This document shows, in pieces, positions 1-8,700 of a stretch of 49,612 nucleotides of DNA (positions within the stretch are counted from its first letter, which is position 1; each line of letters begins with the position of its first letter). The stretch lies in the NCBI GenBank assembly GCA_009786985.1, contig WRGW01000109.1:1-49612 (forward strand), written 5' to 3'. Position numbers and translations under genes: made by a program. This stretch comes from Oscillospiraceae bacterium. GTDB lineage: Bacteria > Bacillota > Clostridia > Oscillospirales > Ruminococcaceae. Under the pieces are notes generated by a model. That model was not told the DNA's origin. It saw only the letters and a list, made by a program, of their open reading frames with translations, and did no database searches.

Positions 1-113
1 TTTGTACGAATATTCGCTAATATTCAAACAAAAATTAACGTAGTATGGTGTCAAAAAGACCGAAAAAACTTATAGGTTTTTATGTTAATCGACTATATAA
101 CCTATGAGGGGAT

Positions 114-743
114 TCATTTGTAGAATGCTTTGCGAAACAAATCGAAATATTCTTGAATTTCGCTCAAAAATCTTTCGTATTCTTTTTGATAGTCTTCTAA
201 ATTTGTGGATTTGATTGTGTTTAATTGCGTGTTAGAATAGCCGAGCTGTGTCCAGTAAATGACATTGACAGCTTTTTGAGGCTCAACTCCATCTTTGAAT
301 AGGCTTTCATCGATGTTTGCAAAGAATTTAGACATAATTTCTTTGAATGTGTTGCTATATGCGTTTAAGAATCCGTCGCACGTCTTTTCTTGATGTGCTG
401 TTGTGAGAAAATCGAATACCATCGGATATTTGTACGACAAATCGATTTTTAGAAGAATAGTTTGCCACAATCGCTCAAGAATGTCTCTTTGCTCAAAGTT
501 GATTAGCTCAAAATATTCCTTCTTCACAATATCTGTTGCATACGCTAACAAGAACTCAAACAGCTTTTTTTTACTCTCAAAATAATGAAATAACAGCCCT
601 TTTGAAATCCCAGCTTTTTTAACGATGTTTTCGGTATTTGCGACTTTGTAACCTTTGTTGAACTCAACAAGTGCCGCATTTATGATTCTGTCACGTTTTT
701 CTACGTCCATTGACATAATTTTATGTCCTGATAAGTCCTGCAT
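114..743 (-). CDS. TetR/AcrR family transcriptional regulator
   Basis: N-terminal HTH typical of TetR (RIINAALVEFNKGYKVANTENIVKKAGISKGLLFHYFESKKKLFEFLL); start trimmed to ATG at 743, preceded by AAAGGAG. Confidence 0.9.
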   Translation of the reverse strand: MQDLSGHKIMSMDVEKRDRIINAALVEFNKGYKVANTENIVKKAGISKGLLFHYFESKKKLFEFLLAYATDIVKKEYFELINFEQRDILERLWQTILLKIDLSYKYPMVFDFLTTAHQEKTCDGFLNAYSNTFKEIMSKFFANIDESLFKDGVEPQKAVNVIYWTQLGYSNTQLNTIKSTNLEDYQKEYERFLSEIQEYFDLFRKAFYK

Positions 744-868
744 TTTATGTTCACTCCTTTCCGCCACCAACGCGGCATAAATAAAACTTGGCAAATTTCG
801 GGTCGGCAAAGCCACCCCTGCAATTTTTATTCAACTTTTATCAACCACCTCGCTTTTATGGAATTGTA

Positions 869-918
869 TTGACTTAACCAGTCAATCATATTATAACATA
901 GTTGACTGGTTGAGTCAA
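869..918 (-). promoter_or_regulatory. TetR promoter with two overlapping dyad operators
   Basis: TTGACTtaaccAGTCAA (869-885) and TTGACTggttgAGTCAA (902-918); on the minus strand TTGACT(918-913)-N17-TATAAT(895-890). Confidence 0.75.
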
Positions 919-1055
919 TAGGTTTTTCAAAAAAAACTCGAAAAATTTGAAAATTTTCAAACTTTTCGAGTTTTGCCAAATAAGAGTTGCGGTGTCAGTG
1001 GCTCTGCTGGTGAGCAGGCAACTTGAAGCTTTGCAAAACAAGAGCATAAGGGGGG

Positions 1056-3257
1056 TCAATCTGCTGTTAGAGTTTGTTTTTTCAACATAGTCAACAATGG
1101 CGATTTAGATAAGTCCGCTTTTTGAGCGTTCATAGCAGAATCGGTGAGTTTTGCCATACCAGTAGCTGCGTTAAATTCGATTATGCAGACCTCTTCGAAT
1201 ATATCGAGGATTACACGGAGCATACAGTAATTAAATCCAGCCTGATTTGCTTGCAGAATACGCTGAATAATCTCACTTATAAAAAGCGTATGTGTGGGCG
1301 AATTGGGAGTGCTTTTTTGCAAAAACATCTGCTTGATTGATTTATACACCGACTTCAAAGCCATATCATCTGGAGTTATACGCGGATAGAGTTTTGGGTC
1401 GATTGCTTCACCACGTTTGAGCCTTTCATATGTGTCCTTAGCTGCGAACAACCGCTCTTGTGAAGATTTGTTACTTGCAAATCCAGATAACCTGATGTCT
1501 TTTACTTTTATGCTGAGTGATTCTACATCGTTATATTCGTTAATGTCGATATTAACCATAATATCGACTGTGTCGCCGATATTAAACCAGGATTGTTCAA
1601 AGCTACTCGAAAAGTCAAGAATTTTTAGAATCATCCCTAAATATTCGATGTTAAAAGAGGTGTATTTGCCATCTTTGAGTGGGCGTTTGCTAACAATCCT
1701 ACAATCTGGTAGGTAGAAAATTGGCACGGGATTTCCCGCACCAAAAGGGGATAATACGTCTAAACTTTTGATGTTTTGAACTGTTAAATGTTTTGCTTTA
1801 GGTCTAAGAGCGGCTACGATTTCAGCGGTAGGCATACTTCCGATTGCTGAATATTTTTGCTTGGCGTATTTGTAAAGTTTTTCTCTAAAAGCCAGAAGAT
1901 TCTCGTTGTCTTCGCCGCATTCCAGCGAGAACCCGCCTGCTCCGATATGTCCGCCGAATTTGAAGAGCAGGTCTTCACAATAAGTAAGGGCTTCAATTGC
2001 AGAAAATCCAGTGACGTTACGAAAGCTCCCTTTTGCGAATCCGCTTTTATCGATTGTGGTTACTACACACGGTTTTCCGAATTTTGTTACCATACGTGAT
2101 GCGATAATCCCGATTACTCCGTGATGCCAAACTTCACCGTGTAGGAATAAAATTCGTTCGTCTAATAGATTTGGGTCGGTTTCTAAAACAGATTCTATTT
2201 CAGATAAAATCCTACGTTCTTCTTCGACACGCTTAATATTAAGGGTGTTGAGTTCGCTTGCTTTGGTTGAAGCTAGTTCATAGTTTTCACACAACAAAAG
2301 CTCGACAGCATTTCCAGCGTGAGCAAATCTACCAGCCGCATTGATTCGTGGACAGAGTATAAAAGCAACAGTCATCGCATCAAATCCAGATTCGAGGTAG
2401 TCAGATAACCCTGCAACTCTCAAGAGGCAACGCAATCCGATGTTTTCAGAACACTGCATATTTTTAAGCCCCAGCGTCACAAAATTACGATTTTCATCAA
2501 CAAGCTCGACTACATCACCAATCGTTCCAATAGCAATCAAATCGCCGTATTGTTCGATTACTTCAAGTTGAACGTATGGTTCATACTGCGATGCTGTATC
2601 ACACTCCAGCGCGGTAATTAGTTTCAAAACTACGCCACACCCTGCTAATTCTTTGAAAGGGTATCCACAATCTGACTGTTTAGGGTTGATGATTGCCCCT
2701 GCTTCTGGAAGTATCGATGGTACTGTATGATGGTCAGTTATAATCAGTGTCATCTCGTTTTGAGCGATGAGTTTAGCTTCTTCAACTGCCGAAATTCCGT
2801 TATCAACTGTGATTAGAAGTTTCGTTTTGTTTTTAGCGATTTTGTTAATTGCAACATCATTTAGACCATACCCCTCGTCACGAGATGGGATATACCAGTC
2901 AACCTCACCTCCACTAGCTTCAAGGTAGCTGTAAAGAATTACGGTTGACGTTATTCCGTCACAATCATAATCGCCGTAAACAGTGATTTTGTCACCATTT
3001 TCGAGTGCGGTTTTGATTAAAGAAACCGCCTCATCCATTCCTTTAAGCAAAAAAGGATTGTGAAATTTTTCGTGTTCAAAGAAAGACTTTGCCATAGCTT
3101 CCATAACGTCTAATTCCGAGAAACGTGCCTCAAAAATCGCACGTGGAAACGCTCCGAAATTTTCAAGAACCGCAAAAGATTGCGTGTTTTCAGAATTTTC
3201 GGAGCTTTGATTTATTTGTGGTTTTTTTGAACCCATAACATCCCATTTTTTGAACAT
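1056..3257 (-). CDS. recJ: single-stranded-DNA-specific exonuclease RecJ
   Basis: DHH motifs YGDYDCDGITST, ITDHH, HxGAGGFS. Confidence 0.95.
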   Translation of the reverse strand: MFKKWDVMGSKKPQINQSSENSENTQSFAVLENFGAFPRAIFEARFSELDVMEAMAKSFFEHEKFHNPFLLKGMDEAVSLIKTALENGDKITVYGDYDCDGITSTVILYSYLEASGGEVDWYIPSRDEGYGLNDVAINKIAKNKTKLLITVDNGISAVEEAKLIAQNEMTLIITDHHTVPSILPEAGAIINPKQSDCGYPFKELAGCGVVLKLITALECDTASQYEPYVQLEVIEQYGDLIAIGTIGDVVELVDENRNFVTLGLKNMQCSENIGLRCLLRVAGLSDYLESGFDAMTVAFILCPRINAAGRFAHAGNAVELLLCENYELASTKASELNTLNIKRVEEERRILSEIESVLETDPNLLDERILFLHGEVWHHGVIGIIASRMVTKFGKPCVVTTIDKSGFAKGSFRNVTGFSAIEALTYCEDLLFKFGGHIGAGGFSLECGEDNENLLAFREKLYKYAKQKYSAIGSMPTAEIVAALRPKAKHLTVQNIKSLDVLSPFGAGNPVPIFYLPDCRIVSKRPLKDGKYTSFNIEYLGMILKILDFSSSFEQSWFNIGDTVDIMVNIDINEYNDVESLSIKVKDIRLSGFASNKSSQERLFAAKDTYERLKRGEAIDPKLYPRITPDDMALKSVYKSIKQMFLQKSTPNSPTHTLFISEIIQRILQANQAGFNYCMLRVILDIFEEVCIIEFNAATGMAKLTDSAMNAQKADLSKSPLLTMLKKQTLTAD

Positions 3258-3273
3258 TTGGTCTAATAATTCC

Positions 3274-5607
3274 TCACTTAGTCTTACGTTTTACGTTAAT
3301 CACGCTTTCGATTTTTTCGAGTTTTTTTATAAGTTTGCCCAGCTGTTCCATGCTCAAAATATCGAAAGTAAAGTGTAAAACTGCGTTTCCATTAGGAAGA
3401 ATGCGTGAATTGTTATTGAGAATATTAACCTTGCTTTCCGCAACAAATTCAACTGCATCTTTTAACAACAAATCGCGATTAGTCGCAAGAATTTCGAGGG
3501 TAACTTTATAAGATGTTGTTTTAGATATAGCATCTTCCAACCATGTTGCTTTTACAATTTTTTCTTTGTTTTCTTCGAGTTTGTCTGGGGTTAAGCGTGA
3601 TTTAATGTTCACACAATCAGATATATGAACTGATACACCGTGTCCTTTTGTAATAAATCCGACAATCTCATCATTCGGTAATGGATTACAGCAGTTTGCG
3701 AATTTAACTAGACAATTGTCAAAACCTTCAATTTCGACATTTATTGCTTGTTTTGATTTTTGAATCTTGTCTATATATTTGTCGGTGGCGACATTACCAC
3801 CTGTGTTGTTGGAGGTGGTCGCTCCACCAAGTTCGGTTTTGAGCCATATAGACACATTATTAGTCGAAATTTCTCCGTAACCGATTGCCGCATAAAAATC
3901 ATCAAGGTTGTTGTAGTTATGTTTTTGAGCGAGTTTTAGTAAAGAGTGTTCGAGTTCGGATTGCTCAGAATTGTTGATTACAGTAGCCCCTTCTCGTTTA
4001 AGTATACTTTCTACAAAAGTTTTGCCTGATTTTACGTTATCGTCACGCCGTTCGTTTTTGAGCCAATGGCGAATTTTGCTTTTCGCTAAAGATGTTTTAG
4101 CATAATCCAACCATGAGCGATTTGGTCCTGGTGCAGGATTAGAAACGATGATTTCTATTACGTCACCAGTGTTAAGTTCTTGGCTGAGTGATACTGTTTT
4201 TCCGTGTATTTTAGCCCCAGTCATATTATTACCTATGTTTGTGTGGACAGCGTAAGCAAAGTCAATCACGGTTGAGCCTTTGCGTAAACTTTTATGGTCG
4301 CCTTTAGGGGTAACTACATGGACTTCGTCAGATGTAAAGTCGCGTTTAATCGCTTCGGCGATGTTGTCGACATCTGAAGAAGTGCTTTGCAATTCAATCA
4401 TTTCGCGGATATGGTCAAAGCGTGTGTTTACACCCTCTTTAATTCCAGCTTCGCCGATTTTATATCGCCAGTGAGCCGCAACTCCAAATTGTGCGATTTC
4501 GTGCATTGCACGGGTACGAATCTGAACCTCAAACGGTTGACCCTCGCGCCCTAAAAGAATTGTGTGGATTGATTGGTAGCCGTTATCCTTTTTGTTGGCA
4601 ATATAGTCCTTGAACATCTCGGAGCCTGTAAGTGGGGTGAACATATCATGTAGTATGCCGAGGACGCTATAACAATCACCATTAGTTTCGGTGATTACAC
4701 GAATGGCGTATACATCATAGATTTGTTCAATATTTTTCCGTGTCAGATAATATTTTTGACATAGGCTGTATATGCTTTTTACACGACCTTCCAACAAAGG
4801 TACAGGGTTAATATCAGAAAGTCGGGATTCGATTTTTTTCATAATCGCTTCAATACAATCGAATCGGTTTTGGGTATAGAACTCCAAATCGCTTACAACG
4901 GCGTTATAAGCGTATCTGTCGTAATAAAAAAGTGCGTAGTTCTCAAGCTGATTTTTAAGATAAGTCATACCAACTCTATGAGCGATTGGTGCATGAAATT
5001 CGATTGTTTCAAGTGCGATTCTGATTTGTTTGTCACGCCTAAAAACGCCCAAAGTTTGCATATTATGAAGCCTGTCTGCTAGTTTGATAACAATCACTCG
5101 ATTATCATTAGACATATCAATTAGCATTTTACGGATATTCTCTGAGTTCTCTTCGTCTTTGGTGAGCTGTTTCATAGCTCTATGTCCAGTACCTTCGACA
5201 CCTAAGTTTACTTTGCTGACTTTTGTTGCACCGTCTACTAATTTTGCGACATCTTCACCATATCGGCGTTCTAATTCTTCAAATGTTACGTCACAATCTT
5301 CCACCACATCGTGTAGAAGGGCGGCAATAATCGTATCTGAGTCCATCTTGATTTCGAGAAGAATTTCTGCAACAGAAATAGGGTGAGAAATGTACGGTTC
5401 ACCTGATTTACGCATTTGCCCCTTATGAGAAGTTTGCATAAAATCATACGCATCTTCAATTTTATTGAGGTTGTAGTTAGCTTTAACTTTGCGAACTTTT
5501 CCCATGAATATATGCTTATAGTTGTTATAATCGATTGTCGCTAACTTGTGTTCATGTTCGCGTTCGAGCGTTTCGCGGTCGAGAATATGTGCGTATTCGA
5601 TTTTCAT
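3274..5607 (-). CDS. relA: bifunctional (p)ppGpp synthetase/hydrolase, RelA/SpoT family
   Basis: HD domain (AALLHDVVEDCDVT), synthetase (DYIANKKDNGYQSIHT), TGS and ACT regions. Confidence 0.95.
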   Translation of the reverse strand: MKIEYAHILDRETLEREHEHKLATIDYNNYKHIFMGKVRKVKANYNLNKIEDAYDFMQTSHKGQMRKSGEPYISHPISVAEILLEIKMDSDTIIAALLHDVVEDCDVTFEELERRYGEDVAKLVDGATKVSKVNLGVEGTGHRAMKQLTKDEENSENIRKMLIDMSNDNRVIVIKLADRLHNMQTLGVFRRDKQIRIALETIEFHAPIAHRVGMTYLKNQLENYALFYYDRYAYNAVVSDLEFYTQNRFDCIEAIMKKIESRLSDINPVPLLEGRVKSIYSLCQKYYLTRKNIEQIYDVYAIRVITETNGDCYSVLGILHDMFTPLTGSEMFKDYIANKKDNGYQSIHTILLGREGQPFEVQIRTRAMHEIAQFGVAAHWRYKIGEAGIKEGVNTRFDHIREMIELQSTSSDVDNIAEAIKRDFTSDEVHVVTPKGDHKSLRKGSTVIDFAYAVHTNIGNNMTGAKIHGKTVSLSQELNTGDVIEIIVSNPAPGPNRSWLDYAKTSLAKSKIRHWLKNERRDDNVKSGKTFVESILKREGATVINNSEQSELEHSLLKLAQKHNYNNLDDFYAAIGYGEISTNNVSIWLKTELGGATTSNNTGGNVATDKYIDKIQKSKQAINVEIEGFDNCLVKFANCCNPLPNDEIVGFITKGHGVSVHISDCVNIKSRLTPDKLEENKEKIVKATWLEDAISKTTSYKVTLEILATNRDLLLKDAVEFVAESKVNILNNNSRILPNGNAVLHFTFDILSMEQLGKLIKKLEKIESVINVKRKTK

Positions 5608-5680
5608 GACATTTCTTCCTTTGCATTTGAGTTTTTATCAGCACTATCAGCACAAAGTTAAGTGTATAGCGAGTTAAAAA

Positions 5681-5824
5681 TAAAATGCTCCGCATTTTAT
5701 TCGGCAAGCATTGCTTGCCGCCGTGCCAACGGCACGGGATAATCGCTATGAAATTAAGTCAGGGTCGCCTGAGGCGGACTCCACAGCGAACGCTGCAGAT
5801 TGAAAATGCAAAGCATTTTCAATC
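5681..5824. repeat. array of consecutive short hairpins between relA and tmcAL
   Basis: TAAAATGC-TCC-GCATTTTA, CGGCAAGC-ATT-GCTTGCCG, CCGTGCC-AAC-GGCACGG, CGCC-TGA-GGCG, AGCGAACGCT, GATTGAAAATGC-AAA-GCATTTTCAATC. Confidence 0.9.
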
Positions 5825-5889
5825 TAACTGATTATAACACATATTTGATTTTTTGTCAATAGGCATTCTTAGTTTCTATAAAGGTCTAA

Positions 5890-7158
5890 TTACAATTTAA
5901 TCGGCGAAACACTAAAATCCAGACCGCATTCTCTTTTTTTCTTGAACGCCAATCCGTATATATTGGTACAGCGTTCTTCAAGTAATACTTGTTTTTTCGC
6001 TCCATCGCTTTTTTTCATAAGTGCTGCGAGTGAGGTATTTATAGGCAATTCACAGTTAGAATTAGCTAGAATTTCACGACCTTTTTCATTCATTCCAAGA
6101 ACACGTACATATTGCACACCGTGCTTTATATCGCCTTGAGTAATTCCTAAAAAGCAACACAATACTGCACGCCGAATTCGTGCTAATGTGTACCGTTTAG
6201 TCTTAGTCAGAAAGTATAGCTCGGATAAGTTGCGTGCCATTCGTGCTGCCTTAAAAATACGATTTTCAAGCCCACTCTGAACATTTGGGGCTTTTTTGAT
6301 TTCTTTAGGCGAAAGCATTCGGAGTTTTGCAAGAATCGCCGTTTCAAGTTTACGAATGTCAGCATAATCAGCCGAATCGCCATCTCTCTCATCAAAATCC
6401 ATCGGAGTGACACCGCTAACCATCTTACCTTCAATCAACATCTGGCGAATTTGCGACGCAGACACAATCGAGTCATATTCATCTTTATATTCGTCGTGAG
6501 CTGCCCCCACTCTCTCAATTGTGAACGGTTTAATGTTTGAACCAGATTCGTTCAACGCCTTGATATATTCTACGGCGAGAGTATTGTTCGGGTGAGCAAA
6601 AACTTCTACTACATCATCGGTATAGAACTCTTCCATAGCTGATTGTAATGCGGCTGGGTATGACTTTCCACGTCTCATAGCACTGTGAAATTCTTCGCTT
6701 TCGAGTGTGTAATGCACCGCACCCGCCGCTTCTTCTAAGAGTTCTATGTTGCCGCATTCACTCCCGAAGCTAAGAACATCTATACAGCCCAAGGCGTTTA
6801 GGATTGACACTGCACCAGTCGCAAACTGTTCTGCACTCGATAATACAAACGCACATGGAAGTTCGATGACTAAATCCACACCGTTTTCGAGTGCTGCTTT
6901 AGTCCGCACATGCTTATCCACGATTGCAACATCTCCTCTTTGAGTGAAGTTGCCACTCATCACCGCAACTATGTGAGTGGCTCCAGTTTCAGCACGTGTT
7001 TTTTCGATTTGCAACTTGTGCCCGTTATGAAAAGGGTTATATTCTGCAATTATTCCAGCTGTCACGTGTGTTTCACCACCCCTCAGAGGTGATTCTCCAA
7101 CACTTTTTCCTGCGGTGTTATCAAACATTTGTTTTGAATTGGATGTAGTTTTACTCAT
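5890..7158 (-). CDS. tmcAL: nucleotidyltransferase TmcAL-like (tRNA(Met) cytidine acetate ligase) with N-terminal extension
   Basis: GIIAEYNPFHNGHKLQIEKTR...MSGNFTQRGDVAIVDKHVRTKAAL...DLVIELP; start chosen at MSKTTS with upstream GAGG, but a GTG nearer the core is possible. Confidence 0.85.
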   Translation of the reverse strand: MSKTTSNSKQMFDNTAGKSVGESPLRGGETHVTAGIIAEYNPFHNGHKLQIEKTRAETGATHIVAVMSGNFTQRGDVAIVDKHVRTKAALENGVDLVIELPCAFVLSSAEQFATGAVSILNALGCIDVLSFGSECGNIELLEEAAGAVHYTLESEEFHSAMRRGKSYPAALQSAMEEFYTDDVVEVFAHPNNTLAVEYIKALNESGSNIKPFTIERVGAAHDEYKDEYDSIVSASQIRQMLIEGKMVSGVTPMDFDERDGDSADYADIRKLETAILAKLRMLSPKEIKKAPNVQSGLENRIFKAARMARNLSELYFLTKTKRYTLARIRRAVLCCFLGITQGDIKHGVQYVRVLGMNEKGREILANSNCELPINTSLAALMKKSDGAKKQVLLEERCTNIYGLAFKKKRECGLDFSVSPIKL

Positions 7159-7354
7159 TTTTGGCCTCGACTTTCTATTATTACTCAACTGACACAGTGA
7201 ATTAAATTGACTTTTTTCTTTTAAATACGGCGAAATTCCGTTAAAACAATCGTATTTTTTCAAAAATCGCTTGATTTTTTTCTAAAATTATGATATAATT
7301 TATTGTATTGTTTTCGTTTCAGTGACCAAATTAAAATCAAAGGAGTTAAAACTG

Positions 7355-8557
7355 ATGAATATACTTGTTATTAACGCGGGGAGTTCGTCCCTTAAATATC
7401 AACTAATCAATATGCAAAACGAAACTGTAATCGCAAAAGGGCTTTGCGAAAGAATTGGAATTGACGGCAAATTTATACACACAACCCACGATTCACGTAA
7501 AGTTTCGGAAGATTGTTCTTTCCCTACTCACAAAGAAGCGTTTGAAAAAGTTGTAAAAACACTCACAACTGGTGACGCTTCTGTAATTAAAAGTATGGAC
7601 GAAATTAACGCAGTAGGACATCGAGTAGTCCACGGTGGTGAGGTTTATAGCGAAACTGTAAAAATTGACGAAAACGTTGTTTCAAAAATCGAAGAGTTAA
7701 AAGCGTTCGCACCTTTGCACAATCCAGCTAACGCACTCGCTATTCGTGCGTGCCAAGCGGTGTTTCCAGAAAGCACTCCACAAGCGGCTGTTTTTGACAC
7801 TGCGTTCCATCAAACCATTCCAGATTTTGCATACATGTATGGTCTCCCTTATGAATGTTATGAAAAGCACGGAATACGCAAATATGGTTTTCATGGCTCG
7901 TCTCATAGATTTGTTAGCGGATTCCTCGCTGAAAAAACTGGGCGTAAGTTAAAAAACCTAAAAGTCATTTCATGTCACTTAGGAAACGGGTCTTCAATCG
8001 CTGCGATTTGTAACGGTGAGTCAATTGATACTTCTATGGGTTTCACCCCGTTAGATGGACTTCTTATGGGGACACGATGTGGTGCACTTGACCCATCGGT
8101 AGTAACTCATCTTCAAAAAGAATTAGGTTTCACACCAGACCAAATGAATGATTATATGAACAAAAAATCTGGTCTTTTGGGAATCGGTGGTTATTCTGAC
8201 AACCGCGAAATTAGCGATAATGCATACCGTGGTGACGAAAAAGCAATTCTCGCAACTGCGATTTTGCGTTATGGAATCAAAAAATATATCGGTGCATACG
8301 CCGCTGCAATGGGCGGGCTTGATGTAGTAATTTTCACTGGTGGAATCGGCGAAAATGCTGCAGATATTCGCCGTGATGTTTGTTTTGATATGGAGTTCTT
8401 GGGAATCGAATTTGATGAGCCTAAAAACTCACTCCCTGAAACTCGTGGACAATTTGTCAAAGTTTCAAAAGAAAACAGCAAAACCGAAGTCTGGATTGTT
8501 CCAACTAATGAAGAACTTATGATTGCTAAAGATACTAAAGAACTATTCGGGCTGTAA
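7355..8557 (+). CDS. ackA: acetate kinase
   Basis: MNILVINAGSSSLKYQLI, GHRVVHGG, KYGFHGSSH, CHLGNGSS, MGFTPLDGLLMGTRCG. Confidence 0.97.
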   Translation: MNILVINAGSSSLKYQLINMQNETVIAKGLCERIGIDGKFIHTTHDSRKVSEDCSFPTHKEAFEKVVKTLTTGDASVIKSMDEINAVGHRVVHGGEVYSETVKIDENVVSKIEELKAFAPLHNPANALAIRACQAVFPESTPQAAVFDTAFHQTIPDFAYMYGLPYECYEKHGIRKYGFHGSSHRFVSGFLAEKTGRKLKNLKVISCHLGNGSSIAAICNGESIDTSMGFTPLDGLLMGTRCGALDPSVVTHLQKELGFTPDQMNDYMNKKSGLLGIGGYSDNREISDNAYRGDEKAILATAILRYGIKKYIGAYAAAMGGLDVVIFTGGIGENAADIRRDVCFDMEFLGIEFDEPKNSLPETRGQFVKVSKENSKTEVWIVPTNEELMIAKDTKELFGL

Positions 8558-8589
8558 GAGCCAGTACAGTATCGTAAAAGCCAGTTCAA

Positions 8590-8700
8590 TAAACCTCCAC
8601 GGAAGCCAAACAAGATGTCCGCAAGCGGAGCTTTGCTTCGCTATAGGACATTGCCGATGGGAAAACTAACCATCACACGTTAGCTTCCGTGGAGGTTTGT
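8590..8700. repeat. large inverted repeat enclosing an inner palindrome; right arm encodes the C-terminus of the beta-propeller protein
   Basis: AAACCTCCACGGAAGC ... GCTTCCGTGGAGGTTT, with inner ATGTCC...GCGGAGC-TTT-GCTTCGC...GGACAT. Confidence 0.85.

Noticed and set aside
1122-2099. Plus-strand ORFs antisense to recJ (and the many similar 60-180 aa antisense ORFs throughout)
   Set aside because: Shadow ORFs of strong coding genes; no domain, RBS or promoter support.
5681-5824. Hairpin array as CRISPR or tRNA cluster
   Set aside because: Hairpins are different sequences with no constant repeat/spacer pattern and no cloverleaf.
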